Shown here piece after piece: positions 10,153 to 18,200 of a stretch of DNA of 64,000 nt (position 1 is its first letter; each line of letters opens with the position of its first letter). Both the position numbers and the translations under genes were made by a program. The stretch is taken from NCBI RefSeq assembly GCF_023101185.1, contig NZ_CP078077.1, positions 2,943,630 to 3,007,629 on the forward strand. Reading direction: 5' to 3'. This stretch comes from Microbacterium galbinum (GTDB lineage: Bacteria; Actinomycetota; Actinomycetes; Actinomycetales; Microbacteriaceae). The notes below the pieces were generated by a model. That model did no database searches. It saw only the letters and a list, made by a program, of their open reading frames with translations, and was not told where the DNA came from.

Positions 10153-10890
10153 TCAGAGGAGCGGGTTGGCCGCGTCGACGGCGTGCGGACGCACCGGCCA
10201 CGTACCGTCGACCGCGTCTTCCGGATCGAGGCGGCCGATGCTGATGAAGTACTCGGTCAGGCTCTCCGCCTGAGCCCGTGCCCACCCGATCTGCCGCGTG
10301 TGCAGATCGTCGAGAGTGTCGGGCAGCGAGAACTGTCGCGCGATCGCCTGGGCGACCCGGCCCGCGGCGATGGCGTCGGCCGCGGCCTCGTGTGCGCCGT
10401 CGAGGGCCACCGCGTAATGGGCGGCGACGAGGCTGAGAGTGCGCTTGCCCCTGCGGTAGCGATCGACGGCCTTGTCGATCACGAAGGGATCGATGATGGG
10501 CGCGGGATCGGACAGCGGGGCCAGTCCGTGTCGGACGGCCTCGTGCGCGAGGAGTGAGAAGTCGTAGGAGGCGTTGTACGCGACGACGGGGATGCCCTGA
10601 TCGAGGAGCGAACGCAGGGCGATCAGCACCTGGGCCACGACTTCGCGTGCGGGGCGCCCCTCCGCCCGTGCCCGAGCGGTCGTGACGCCATGCACCGCGG
10701 TCGCCCCCTCCGGGATATCGACACCGGGGTCGGCGAGCCAGGTACGGGCCACGATCTGGTGGCCCTCGGCGTCGAGCACGCCGACATGCGCGGTGACGAT
10801 GCGATCGGATGTGACGTCGATCCCCGTCGTCTCCAGGTCGAACACGCCGACACGGCGCAGCCAGGGCGGGAGCGGGAGATCGTCGGCCAT
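10153..10890 (-). CDS. DnaQ-like 3'-5' exonuclease (DEDDh)
   Basis: Probably removes 3' nucleotides from DNA or RNA. The 245-residue protein carries all exonuclease motifs: Asp18 and Glu20 in FDLETTG, Asp110 in AYNASYD, and His167/Asp172 in HEAAADA, giving the DEDDh class. It is a stand-alone exonuclease domain, not fused to a helicase or GIY-YIG domain. The ATG at 10890 is preceded by TAGCGT at six bases. It converges with yihY and diverges from the hydrolase gene. Confidence 0.88.
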   Translation of the reverse strand: MADDLPLPPWLRRVGVFDLETTGIDVTSDRIVTAHVGVLDAEGHQIVARTWLADPGVDIPEGATAVHGVTTARARAEGRPAREVVAQVLIALRSLLDQGIPVVAYNASYDFSLLAHEAVRHGLAPLSDPAPIIDPFVIDKAVDRYRRGKRTLSLVAAHYAVALDGAHEAAADAIAAGRVAQAIARQFSLPDTLDDLHTRQIGWARAQAESLTEYFISIGRLDPEDAVDGTWPVRPHAVDAANPLL

Positions 10891-10896
10891 GGGCCC

Positions 10897-10902
10897 ACGC
10901 TA
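10897..10902 (-). promoter_or_regulatory. -10 hexamer of a leaderless promoter
   Basis: TAGCGT, then 6 bases, then the ATG at 10890 of the exonuclease gene. Confidence 0.5.
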
Positions 10903-10944
10903 GATCCGGGCTCGGACATTCGGAGGGAGGCGCTCGGGAATCCG

Positions 10945-10950
10945 TAGACT
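10945..10950 (+). promoter_or_regulatory. -10 hexamer of a leaderless promoter
   Basis: TAGACT, then 6 bases, then the ATG at 10957 of the hydrolase gene. With 10897-10902 it makes a compact divergent promoter. Confidence 0.5.
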
Positions 10951-10956
10951 CGTGAC

Positions 10957-11856
10957 ATGACCGTGCCCTCTCCGTACACTGACCGCCTGGCTCGACTTCC
11001 CGTCGAGCGACGGGAGGCAGAAGTGCGCGGTGGCACGACGGCGTACTGGGTGTACGGCCCCGAGGATGCCGAGACCACGATCGTGGCCGTGCACGGCTTC
11101 CGCGGAGAGCATCACGGGCTGGAGCCCGTTCTCGCCTTCCTCCCGGAGGCACGCGTGATCGCGCCCGATCTGCCCGGCTTCGGTGAGACGGCTCCGCTTC
11201 CCGGACGCACGCACGACCTCGACGAGTACGCGGCGTGGCTCGGCGATTTCGTGGCCGAGGTCGCCCCCGGCGCCGTCATCCTCGGCCATTCGTTCGGGTC
11301 GATCGTCACGTCCGCGGCCGTGGCGCGCGGGCTCGTGACGCCCCGCCTGATCCTCCTCAATCCCATCGGGGCGCCGGCGCTGGAAGGCCCCAAGGGTGTG
11401 ATGACTCGGCTCGCCGTGCTGTACTACGCCCTGGGAGCGCGTCTGCCCGAACGCCTCGGAACCGCGCTTCTGCGCAACCGCCTCATCGTGCGGGTGATGA
11501 GCATCACGATGGCCAAGACCTCCGACCCTGCTCTGCGCCGATTCATCCACGATCAGCACGACACGTACTTCTCGCGCTTCTCGGATCGCGACGTGCTCCG
11601 CGACGCCTTCGTGGCGAGCGTCTCGCACGACGTGCGCGGGTTCGCTCCCGACATCCACGTCCCGACGCTGCTGGTGGCCGCGCAGCGCGACGACATCACG
11701 CCGATCGAGGCCGAGCGCACGCTCGCGACCCTCTTCGACGACGCGTCGCTCGTCGAGATCGCCGAGGTCGGTCACCTGATCCACTACGAGACGCCGGCCG
11801 AGGCCGCCGGTGCGATCAGACGCTTCCTCCGGATTCCCGTCGCGCGAGGCCGATGA
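10957..11856 (+). CDS. Alpha/beta-fold hydrolase
   Basis: Hydrolase of 299 residues. The nucleophile elbow is GHSFG with Ser112; the acid is Asp245 or Asp246 (AAQRDDITP) and His273 (VGHLIHYE) completes the triad. An oxyanion-type HGF lies at 46-48, and a cap region spans about 140-225. The substrate is unknown; the overall shape fits esterase or epoxide-hydrolase-like members. Its 3' end overlaps the convergent lrp gene by 41 bases. Confidence 0.88.
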   Translation: MTVPSPYTDRLARLPVERREAEVRGGTTAYWVYGPEDAETTIVAVHGFRGEHHGLEPVLAFLPEARVIAPDLPGFGETAPLPGRTHDLDEYAAWLGDFVAEVAPGAVILGHSFGSIVTSAAVARGLVTPRLILLNPIGAPALEGPKGVMTRLAVLYYALGARLPERLGTALLRNRLIVRVMSITMAKTSDPALRRFIHDQHDTYFSRFSDRDVLRDAFVASVSHDVRGFAPDIHVPTLLVAAQRDDITPIEAERTLATLFDDASLVEIAEVGHLIHYETPAEAAGAIRRFLRIPVARGR

Positions 11857-12301
11857 GTCCGGCGACGCGGAACGGGATGACCTCGCCCATCGCGAGAGAC
11901 GTCTCGGTGCGCTCCACGCCCTCGATCGACAGGATCCGTGCGTCGGTGTCGAAGAGGTGACGCGCGTCGCGGCAGGCGACCCGTGCGAGCAGGTCGATCG
12001 AGCCGCTGAGCCCGTGCGCCTGCACGACCTCCGGGATGCGGGCGAGCTCGTTGATGATGCGCGGGAGCTCGGTCTGCCGCACTCCGATGCTGACGAACGC
12101 CTGCAGCGGGAAACCCAGCACGTCGGGGGAGAAGGCGCGTTCGTAGGAGAGGAAGATCCCGGTCTGCTCGAGCCGGGTCATGCGCGCCTGGATCGTGTTG
12201 CGCGACAGCCGCAGGGTCTCTGCGAGCGCGACGATCGTGACGCGCGGGTCGTCGGCGAGAGCGGCGAGGATCTCGAGGTCGGTGCGGTCCAGTCCTGGCA
12301 T
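11816..12301 (-). CDS. Lrp/AsnC-family regulator, probable bkd regulator
   Basis: The 161-residue protein has an N-terminal winged helix-turn-helix (LDRTDLEILAALADDP, then ALAETLRLSRNTIQARMTRLE) and a C-terminal ligand-binding domain (about 65-150). It is divergent from the branched-chain ketoacid dehydrogenase operon, so it probably senses an amino acid such as leucine and controls that operon; this is inference from position. ATG 12301 is chosen because TATCGT lies eight bases upstream; an in-frame GTG at 12322 would be upstream of that promoter. Confidence 0.88.
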   Translation of the reverse strand: MPGLDRTDLEILAALADDPRVTIVALAETLRLSRNTIQARMTRLEQTGIFLSYERAFSPDVLGFPLQAFVSIGVRQTELPRIINELARIPEVVQAHGLSGSIDLLARVACRDARHLFDTDARILSIEGVERTETSLAMGEVIPFRVAGLIGLARRESGGSV

Positions 12302-12309
12302 AGTGCCAA

Positions 12310-12315
12310 ACGATA
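12310..12315 (-). promoter_or_regulatory. -10 hexamer of the lrp promoter
   Basis: TATCGT, then 8 bases, then the ATG at 12301. TGCCAA (12304-12309), half of an inverted pair with TTGGCA (12338-12343), fills most of the spacer, which would suit autoregulation. Confidence 0.45.
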
Positions 12316-12328
12316 GCAGCACGGATTC

Positions 12329-12374
12329 CTCGGATGCTTGGCAACATGCTCAAGCCCCTCTCGGATGCTTGAGC
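12329..12374. promoter_or_regulatory. Probable Lrp-binding region: 12-bp direct repeats and 8-bp inverted repeat
   Basis: CTCGGATGCTTG occurs twice, at 12329-12340 and 12360-12371, 31 bp apart, about three helical turns. GCTCAAGC (12348-12355) and GCTTGAGC (12367-12374) form an inverted repeat. The cluster sits between divergent lrp and bkd genes. Confidence 0.5.
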
Positions 12375-12468
12375 GACGTGTTCAGCGGACGTACGCTCGG
12401 GGCATGCCGGCATCGTCGCCGGCTCCAGCGCGAGAGCCTCACGAGGGCTGCTGAGAACGAGGAGGACG

Positions 12469-13590
12469 ATGATTTCACCGCAGATCACTCCCATCGCCGA
12501 CACCGAGCAGGATCTGGAGCTCACCGAGCGCCTCCTCGCTCCGGACGGCACCCGCGTGCGGCATCCGCAACTCGACCCCTTCGTCGCCGACGTCGACCAT
12601 GACGTGCTGCGCGGACTGCTGCGCGACATGGTGGTGCTGCGGCGGATCGATGCCGAGGGCGTCGCGCTCCAGCGGCAGGGTCAGCTCGGCCTCTGGGCGC
12701 CGTGCCAGGGGCAGGAGGCGACGCAGATCGGCACCGCCCGGGCGCTGGAGGACCGCGATTACGTCTTCCCGAGCTACCGCGAGACCGGCGTCATCTACGC
12801 CCGGGGCGCTCAGCCCGGCGACTACGTGCGCATGTGGCGCGGTGAAGAGGGATCGGCGTACGATCCGGCCGAACTGCGGGTCGCACCGCTGCAGATCATC
12901 ATCGGTGCGCAGACGCTGCACGCCGTCGGCTATGCGCTCGGCATCCGGCACGAGGGGGCCGACGAGGTCGCCGTGACCTACTTCGGCGACGGTGCCACCA
13001 GTCAGGGCGACGTGAACGAGGCGATGATCTTCGCCGCCTCGTACCGCGTCCCCGTCGTCTTCGTCTGCCAGAACAACCACTGGGCGATCTCCGAGCCGGT
13101 GGCGGTGCAGTCGCAGTACCCGATCGCCGGTCGCGCCCCGGGCTTCGGCATCCCGAGCCTGAGGGTCGACGGCAACGACGTCCTCGCCTGCCTCGCCGCG
13201 ATGCGGTGGGCGCTCGATCACGCTCGTTCGGGCAGGGGACCCGCCTACATCGAGGCGGTCACCTACCGGATGGGGCCGCACACGACTGCCGACGACCCCA
13301 CGCGCTACCGGCCGGAGGGCGAGCTCGACGCGTGGCGCCGCCGCGACCCGATCAGCCGTCTCGAAGCGCACCTGCGCGCCGCGGGCGAGCTCTCGGAGGA
13401 GTACATCGCGCAGACGCAGGAGACCGCCGACGCGGTCGCCAAGGAGATGCGGGCGCAGTGCCTCGGCATGGTGACCCGTCCGCCGCTGGCGGTCTTCGAC
13501 GGTGTCTATGCCGAACCGCACACGGGTCTCGACCGCCAACGCGAGGAGTACGCCGAGTACCTCGCCGGCTTCGAGGAGGCGACGGCATGA
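12469..13590 (+). CDS. bkdA: Branched-chain 2-oxoacid dehydrogenase E1 alpha subunit
   Basis: With E1 beta it decarboxylates branched-chain 2-oxoacids, such as those from leucine, isoleucine and valine, using thiamine diphosphate. The 373-residue protein has the ThDP motif GDGATSQGDVNE... ending QNN (about 173-204) and the acceptor-channel region. The ATG at 12469 has a GAGGAGG site. Neighbours and the divergent Lrp regulator favour branched-chain over pyruvate substrates; the two E1 types are hard to separate by sequence. The stop overlaps the E1 beta start. Confidence 0.9.
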   Translation: MISPQITPIADTEQDLELTERLLAPDGTRVRHPQLDPFVADVDHDVLRGLLRDMVVLRRIDAEGVALQRQGQLGLWAPCQGQEATQIGTARALEDRDYVFPSYRETGVIYARGAQPGDYVRMWRGEEGSAYDPAELRVAPLQIIIGAQTLHAVGYALGIRHEGADEVAVTYFGDGATSQGDVNEAMIFAASYRVPVVFVCQNNHWAISEPVAVQSQYPIAGRAPGFGIPSLRVDGNDVLACLAAMRWALDHARSGRGPAYIEAVTYRMGPHTTADDPTRYRPEGELDAWRRRDPISRLEAHLRAAGELSEEYIAQTQETADAVAKEMRAQCLGMVTRPPLAVFDGVYAEPHTGLDRQREEYAEYLAGFEEATA

Positions 13591-14594
13591 CGGAGCTGAC
13601 TCTGGGCAAGGCGCTCGGCGCGGGATTGCGGAGGGCCATGCGCGACGACGACCGGGTCGTGCTCCTCGGCGAGGACATCGGCAAGCTCGGCGGCGTCTTC
13701 CGGATCACCGACGGTCTCCTCGACGAGTTCGGCGCCGGTCGTGTGATCGATACGCCGCTCGCGGAGTCCGGGATCGTCGGAACGGCGGTCGGACTCGCCT
13801 TCCGCGGCTATCGCCCGGTGGTCGAGATCCAGTTCGACGGATTCGTGTACCCGGCCTTCGATCAGATCGTGGCGCAGGTGGCGAAGCTGCACTATCGCAC
13901 GCAGGGGCGGGTGAAGATGCCGATCACGATCCGCATCCCGTGGGCCGGGGGCATCGGCGCCGCCGAACACCACTCGGAATCGCCCGAGGCGTACTTCGTC
14001 CATACCGCGGGGCTGCGCGTCGTGGCCGTCTCGAACCCCGAGGACGCCTATCGCAGCCTGCGGCAGGCGATCGCCTCCGACGATCCGGTGATCTTCTTCG
14101 AACCGAAGCGCCTCTACCATCACAGGGGCGAGGTCGACCTGGATGCGCCGCTCGCGGATGCCGTCCCGATGGGGCTCGCCCAGGTGGTCCGCGGGGGGAC
14201 GGATGTGACCCTCGTCACCTACGGCGCGATGGTCTCCACCGCGCTCCAGGCCGCGTCGGCCGCGGAGGACGAGGGCGTATCGATCGAGGTCGTCGATCTG
14301 CGCTCCCTCTCGCCGGTCGACTACGACACGCTGGCCGCCTCCGTGCGCAAGACGGGTCGCGTCGTCGTCGCGCACGAGGCCTCGCGGGAGGCCGGTGTCG
14401 CCGCCGAGGTGATCGCGAGCATCACGGAGTTCTGCTTCGAGTACCTCGAGTCGGCGCCCCTGAGGGTGACGGGGCACGACGTGCCGTACCCGCCGGCGAA
14501 GCTCGAGAAGTACCACCTTCCCGATCTCGACCGGCTGCTGGATGCGGTGGATCGCGTGCTCGATCGCGGCGCGCGAACGGGGGTGGACGCATGA
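13587..14594 (+). CDS. bkdB: Branched-chain 2-oxoacid dehydrogenase E1 beta subunit
   Basis: The 335-residue partner of E1 alpha supplies the pyrimidine-binding half of the ThDP site (VLLGEDIGKLGGVFRIT near 25-41; DTPLAESGIVGTAVGLA near 54-70). The C-terminal transketolase domain includes VDLRSLSPVDYDT. ATG 13587 overlaps the E1 alpha stop as ATGA. A longer open frame back to 13206 is antiphase inside bkdA. Confidence 0.92.
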   Translation: MTELTLGKALGAGLRRAMRDDDRVVLLGEDIGKLGGVFRITDGLLDEFGAGRVIDTPLAESGIVGTAVGLAFRGYRPVVEIQFDGFVYPAFDQIVAQVAKLHYRTQGRVKMPITIRIPWAGGIGAAEHHSESPEAYFVHTAGLRVVAVSNPEDAYRSLRQAIASDDPVIFFEPKRLYHHRGEVDLDAPLADAVPMGLAQVVRGGTDVTLVTYGAMVSTALQAASAAEDEGVSIEVVDLRSLSPVDYDTLAASVRKTGRVVVAHEASREAGVAAEVIASITEFCFEYLESAPLRVTGHDVPYPPAKLEKYHLPDLDRLLDAVDRVLDRGARTGVDA

Positions 14595-15946
14595 TCGCCG
14601 AGTTCCGACTCCCCGACCTCGGCGAGGGCCTCACCGAGGCCGAGGTCGTGCAATGGCTGGTCGCTCCCGGTGAGCAGGTCGCGCTCAACCAGACGCTGGC
14701 GGAGGTCGAGACGGCGAAAGCGGTCGTCGAGCTCCCCTCGCCCTATGAGGGAACGGTGGCCGAGCTGCACGCCGACGCCGGAGAGACCGTCGCGGTCGGC
14801 TCGCCCCTGATCGCATTCGAGGTCGTGGGCGAGGAAGCGGATGCCTCCGCTCCGACGGCCGGAGCGGAGCGGGCTCAGCCCAATCTCGTCGGATACGGGG
14901 CGGCCCCATCGACGTCGGGGCGGCCTGCACGTCGCGCGCGGCGCGCAGCAACGAGCGTGCCGGTGATCGATGCGGCCGTGATCGAGGCCGCACCGCACGA
15001 CGCGTCCCCCTCGGTCACGGTCGAGCCGGCGGTCGTGGAGCGCCCGCGCTCGACCCCGCCCGTGCGCGCGTATGCGAAGCGCGCGGGCGTGGATCTCGCC
15101 GTGGTCGCGGCCGTCGTCGGCGATCGCGTGATCACCCGCGCAGACATCGATTCCTTCGCCTCGACCGGGGCGGATGCCGGAGGTCGGACAGCCGCGGCGC
15201 CACGGCGCGAGACCTCTCCCGCGTTCGGCGCATCGGAGGAGGGGGCGCGCGAGGTGCGCATCCCGATCCGGGGCGTGCGCAAGCACACGGCGGCCGCGAT
15301 GGTCGAGAGCGCCTTCACCGCGCCGCACGTCACGGTCTTCCACACGGTCGACGTCACGGCCACGGTCGAACTGCTCGACTCGCTCCGCGCCGATCGTGTC
15401 TGGAGCGAGCACCGCATCGGCCCGCTCGCGGTCGTCGCCAAGGCCGTGTGCCTGGCGCTCGGTCGAACGCCGGGATTGAACGCGCACTGGGACGAGGCGG
15501 CCGGGGAGATCGTCCAGTACTGCTACGTGGACCTCGGTATCGCTGCGGCGACGGACCGCGGACTCATCGTGCCGAACATCCGCGATGCCGAGGGTCTCGG
15601 CCTCGGCGGCATGTCGGATGCGATCCGCGATCTCGCGGCCACGGCTCGCGCGGGGAAGACCACACCGGCGGAACTCCAGGGCGGCACGTTCTCGATCTCG
15701 AACATCGGGGTCTTCGGCATCGATGCCGGCACGCCGATCCTGCCGCCGGGGCAGTCGGGAATCCTCGCGGTGGGTGCGATCCGACGCCAGCCCTGGGAGT
15801 ACCGCGGCGAGATCGCGCTGCGCGACATGATGACGCTGAGCCTCTCGTTCGATCACCGTCTGGTGGACGGGGCCGAGGGTGCGCGATTCCTGCGCGATGT
15901 CGCCGACGTGCTGCAGGAGCCGGGTCGGGCGATGCTCTTCGGTTAG
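14591..15946 (+). CDS. bkdC: Branched-chain 2-oxoacid dehydrogenase E2 (dihydrolipoyl acyltransferase)
   Basis: Transfers the acyl group from lipoate to CoA, forming the core of the complex. The 451 residues hold a lipoyl domain (1-80, lipoyl Lys43 in VETAKAVVE), an Ala/Pro/Arg linker, a peripheral-subunit-binding domain (about 157-190, PVRAYAKRAGVDL) and a catalytic domain (about 215-451) with His422 and Asp426 in DHRLVDG. ATG 14591 overlaps the E1 beta stop. No E3 gene follows, so lipoamide dehydrogenase must be encoded elsewhere. The 3' end overlaps the convergent tetR gene by four bases. Confidence 0.92.
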   Translation: MIAEFRLPDLGEGLTEAEVVQWLVAPGEQVALNQTLAEVETAKAVVELPSPYEGTVAELHADAGETVAVGSPLIAFEVVGEEADASAPTAGAERAQPNLVGYGAAPSTSGRPARRARRAATSVPVIDAAVIEAAPHDASPSVTVEPAVVERPRSTPPVRAYAKRAGVDLAVVAAVVGDRVITRADIDSFASTGADAGGRTAAAPRRETSPAFGASEEGAREVRIPIRGVRKHTAAAMVESAFTAPHVTVFHTVDVTATVELLDSLRADRVWSEHRIGPLAVVAKAVCLALGRTPGLNAHWDEAAGEIVQYCYVDLGIAAATDRGLIVPNIRDAEGLGLGGMSDAIRDLAATARAGKTTPAELQGGTFSISNIGVFGIDAGTPILPPGQSGILAVGAIRRQPWEYRGEIALRDMMTLSLSFDHRLVDGAEGARFLRDVADVLQEPGRAMLFG

Positions 15947-16530
15947 CTGCGCAGCGCCGCGGAGGCCATGCGCGCCAGCACGTCGCCGGTGGCCGCGTGG
16001 CGGCGCGCCGCAGCACGGGTGCTGTGCGGCGTGGAGTTGATGAGGCCGAAACAGGCCTGCACGCGCAGGCGCAGCTCGTCGCGGTCGGCTGGAAGCAGGG
16101 GAGCGAGCGTGTCGATCCACAGTTCGATGTAGTCGCGCTGCACGTGCCGGACATCGGCGCGGTCGTCGTCGGCCAGGTGCACGACATCCCGGTCCTGCAC
16201 CTGGATCACCGCGGCGTTCCGCAGAGCGAAGTCGACGTGGAAGCGGATCAGCGCCTCCATCCTCTCCTCGGCGTCCGCGTCGGCGGTCGCCACGCGTGTG
16301 CCACCCGTCAGCAGATCGTGACTGACCTTCACGAGCACGGAGCCGAGCAGCGCCTGCTTTCCCGCGAAATGGCGGTAGACGGCGGGGCCGGAGACGCCCA
16401 CGGCAGCCCCGATGTCCTCGAGGCTGACGCCGTTGTAGCCGCGGGCGGCGAAGAGCAGCGCCGCCTCGTGACGGATCGCATCCGAGCGCTCCGCCTTGGC
16501 GCGATCACGAGCGGTGATCGGGGTTGTCAT
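15943..16530 (-). CDS. TetR-family regulator of the acyl-CoA catabolic operon
   Basis: The 195-residue repressor has a helix-turn-helix at about 37-56 (VSLEDIGAAVGVSGPAVYRHF), with the common FAGKQALL extension. It diverges from the carboxylase operon, and the 111-base gap carries two 18-bp 8-2-8 dyads. By position it resembles the TetR regulators of fatty-acid or leucine catabolism; the ligand is probably an acyl-CoA (inference). Confidence 0.88.
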   Translation of the reverse strand: MTTPITARDRAKAERSDAIRHEAALLFAARGYNGVSLEDIGAAVGVSGPAVYRHFAGKQALLGSVLVKVSHDLLTGGTRVATADADAEERMEALIRFHVDFALRNAAVIQVQDRDVVHLADDDRADVRHVQRDYIELWIDTLAPLLPADRDELRLRVQACFGLINSTPHSTRAAARRHAATGDVLARMASAALRS

Positions 16531-16533
16531 CTC

Positions 16534-16551
16534 AGTTAATCCTCGCTAACC
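16534..16551. promoter_or_regulatory. Secondary TetR operator (imperfect 8-2-8 dyad)
   Basis: AGTTAATC-CT-CGCTAACC has the same 8-2-8 layout as the dyad at 16562-16579. Its right half, read on the other strand, is GGTTAGCG, matching GGTTAGTG in seven of eight bases. The two centres are 28 bp apart. Confidence 0.45.
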
Positions 16552-16561
16552 TGAATAATCG

Positions 16562-16579
16562 GGTTAGTGCACACTAACC
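16562..16579. promoter_or_regulatory. Primary TetR operator: GGTTAGTG-CA-CACTAACC
   Basis: A perfect 18-bp inverted repeat between the divergent tetR and carboxylase genes. It covers the in-frame GTG at 16567, an argument against that codon as the carboxylase start. Confidence 0.65.
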
Positions 16580-16641
16580 GAAGGATCGTGTGCAGCGCCA
16601 GCACCGTGGCTGCGCCGAAGCGTGTCGAGGAGGACACCGCG

Positions 16642-18195
16642 ATGCCCGCAACCCAGCAGGCCCTCGCCGAGCAGTTGCACGAGCGACTCGCCGCCGCGGC
16701 ACTCGGTGGCCCGGAGGCCTCGCGCCAGCGCCATGTCGCCCGGGGGAAGCTCCTGCCGCGCGAGCGCGTCGACCGACTTCTCGACGAGGGGAGTCCGTTC
16801 CTCGAGGTGGCGCCACTCGCGGCGGACGGGCTGTACGACGGCGAAGCGCCGGGAGCCGGAGTGATCGCCGGCATCGGATTGGTGCACGGCCGGCACGTGA
16901 TGGTCGTCTGCAACGATGCGACCGTGAAGGGCGGCACCTACCTCCCGATGACGGTAAAGAAGCATCTGCGCGCTCAGGAGATCGCACGCGAGAACCGTCT
17001 GCCGTGCCTCTACCTGGTGGATTCCGGCGGGGCGTTCCTCCCCAAGCAGGACGAGGTCTTCCCCGACCGCGACCACTTCGGTCGCATCTTCTTCCACCAG
17101 GCGCGGATGTCGGCCGAGGGCATCCCGCAGCTCGCGGCGGTGCTCGGATCGTGCACCGCGGGTGGCGCCTACGTACCGGCGATGAGCGACGAGACGGTCA
17201 TCGTGCGCGGGCAGGGCACGATCTTCCTCGGTGGTCCGCCGCTGGTGAAGGCCGCGATCGGCGAGGTCGTCACGGCGGAGGAGCTCGGCGGGGGAGAGAT
17301 GCATGCGCGCCGCAGCGGCGTCGTCGATCACCTCGCCGAGGACGACGAGCATGCGCTCGAGATCCTCCGGGACATCGTGCGCACGCTCCCGGCACCGCGC
17401 GAGCCGGTCTGGGAGGTCGTCCCGACGCGCGAACCCGACGAGGCGGGGTCGCTGTACGACGTGGTCCCCGTCGACGTCAACGCCGCGTACGACGTGCACG
17501 CGGTGATCGATCGCCTGGTCGACGGCGGCAGCGTCCGCGAGTTCAAATCGGAGTACGGCACGACACTGGTGACCGCCTTCGCCCGGATACACGGGCATCC
17601 CGTGGGCATCGTCGCGAACAACGGCGTGCTCTTCAGCGAGTCCGCGCTCAAGGGAGCGCACTTCATCGAGCTGTGCGATCAGCGGGGCATCCCGCTCCTC
17701 TTCCTGCAGAACATCACCGGCTTCATGGTCGGCTCCGACGCCGAAGCCGGCGGGATCGCGAAGGACGGCGCGAAGATGGTCACCGCCGTCGCGAGCTGCC
17801 GGGTGCCGAAGCTGACCGTGATCATCGGCGGATCCTTCGGCGCGGGCAACTACTCGATGTGCGGGCGCGCCTACTCGCCGCGCTTCCTGTGGACCTGGCC
17901 CGCGAGCCGGATCTCGGTGATGGGCGGTAACCAGGCGGCGTCCGTCCTGGCGACCGTGAAGGAGGACCAGCTCACCGGCCGCGGAGAGTCCTGGACCCCG
18001 CAGCAGCGCGCGGACTTCGAAGAACCGATCCGTGCCCAGTACGAGGAGCAGGGCGAGCCGTACTACGCGACCGCCCGCCTCTGGGACGACGGGATCGTCG
18101 ACCCGCAGCAGACGCGGCAGATGCTCGGGCTCGCGCTCGACGTCGTCTCGCGCGCGCCGCTGCCCGAACCGCGCTTCGGCGTCTTCCGGATGTGA
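16642..18195 (+). CDS. accD1: Acyl-CoA carboxylase beta subunit, methylcrotonyl-CoA type
   Basis: Carboxyltransferase half of a biotin-dependent acyl-CoA carboxylase, probably making 3-methylglutaconyl-CoA in leucine breakdown. The 517-residue protein has paired crotonase-fold domains, with Gly-rich oxyanion segments such as [16 protein letters not shown] and [21 protein letters not shown]. The ATG at 16642 has a GAGGAGG site; an in-frame GTG at 16567 lies inside the operator and lacks a site. Gene order matches M. tuberculosis accD1-accA1-fadE19. Confidence 0.9.
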   Translation: MPATQQALAEQLHERLAAAALGGPEASRQRHVARGKLLPRERVDRLLDEGSPFLEVAPLAADGLYDGEAPGAGVIAGIGLVHGRHVMVVCNDATVKGGTYLPMTVKKHLRAQEIARENRLPCLYLVDSGGAFLPKQDEVFPDRDHFGRIFFHQARMSAEGIPQLAAVLGSCTAGGAYVPAMSDETVIVRGQGTIFLGGPPLVKAAIGEVVTAEELGGGEMHARRSGVVDHLAEDDEHALEILRDIVRTLPAPREPVWEVVPTREPDEAGSLYDVVPVDVNAAYDVHAVIDRLVDGGSVREFKSEYGTTLVTAFARIHGHPVGIVANNGVLFSESALKGAHFIELCDQRGIPLLFLQNITGFMVGSDAEAGGIAKDGAKMVTAVASCRVPKLTVIIGGSFGAGNYSMCGRAYSPRFLWTWPASRISVMGGNQAASVLATVKEDQLTGRGESWTPQQRADFEEPIRAQYEEQGEPYYATARLWDDGIVDPQQTRQMLGLALDVVSRAPLPEPRFGVFRM

Positions 18196-18200
18196 GTGGG

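Noticed and set aside
16567..16641. GTG 16567 as the start of the carboxylase beta subunit
   Set aside because: It lies inside the perfect operator and has no ribosome site; ATG 16642 has GAGGAGG.
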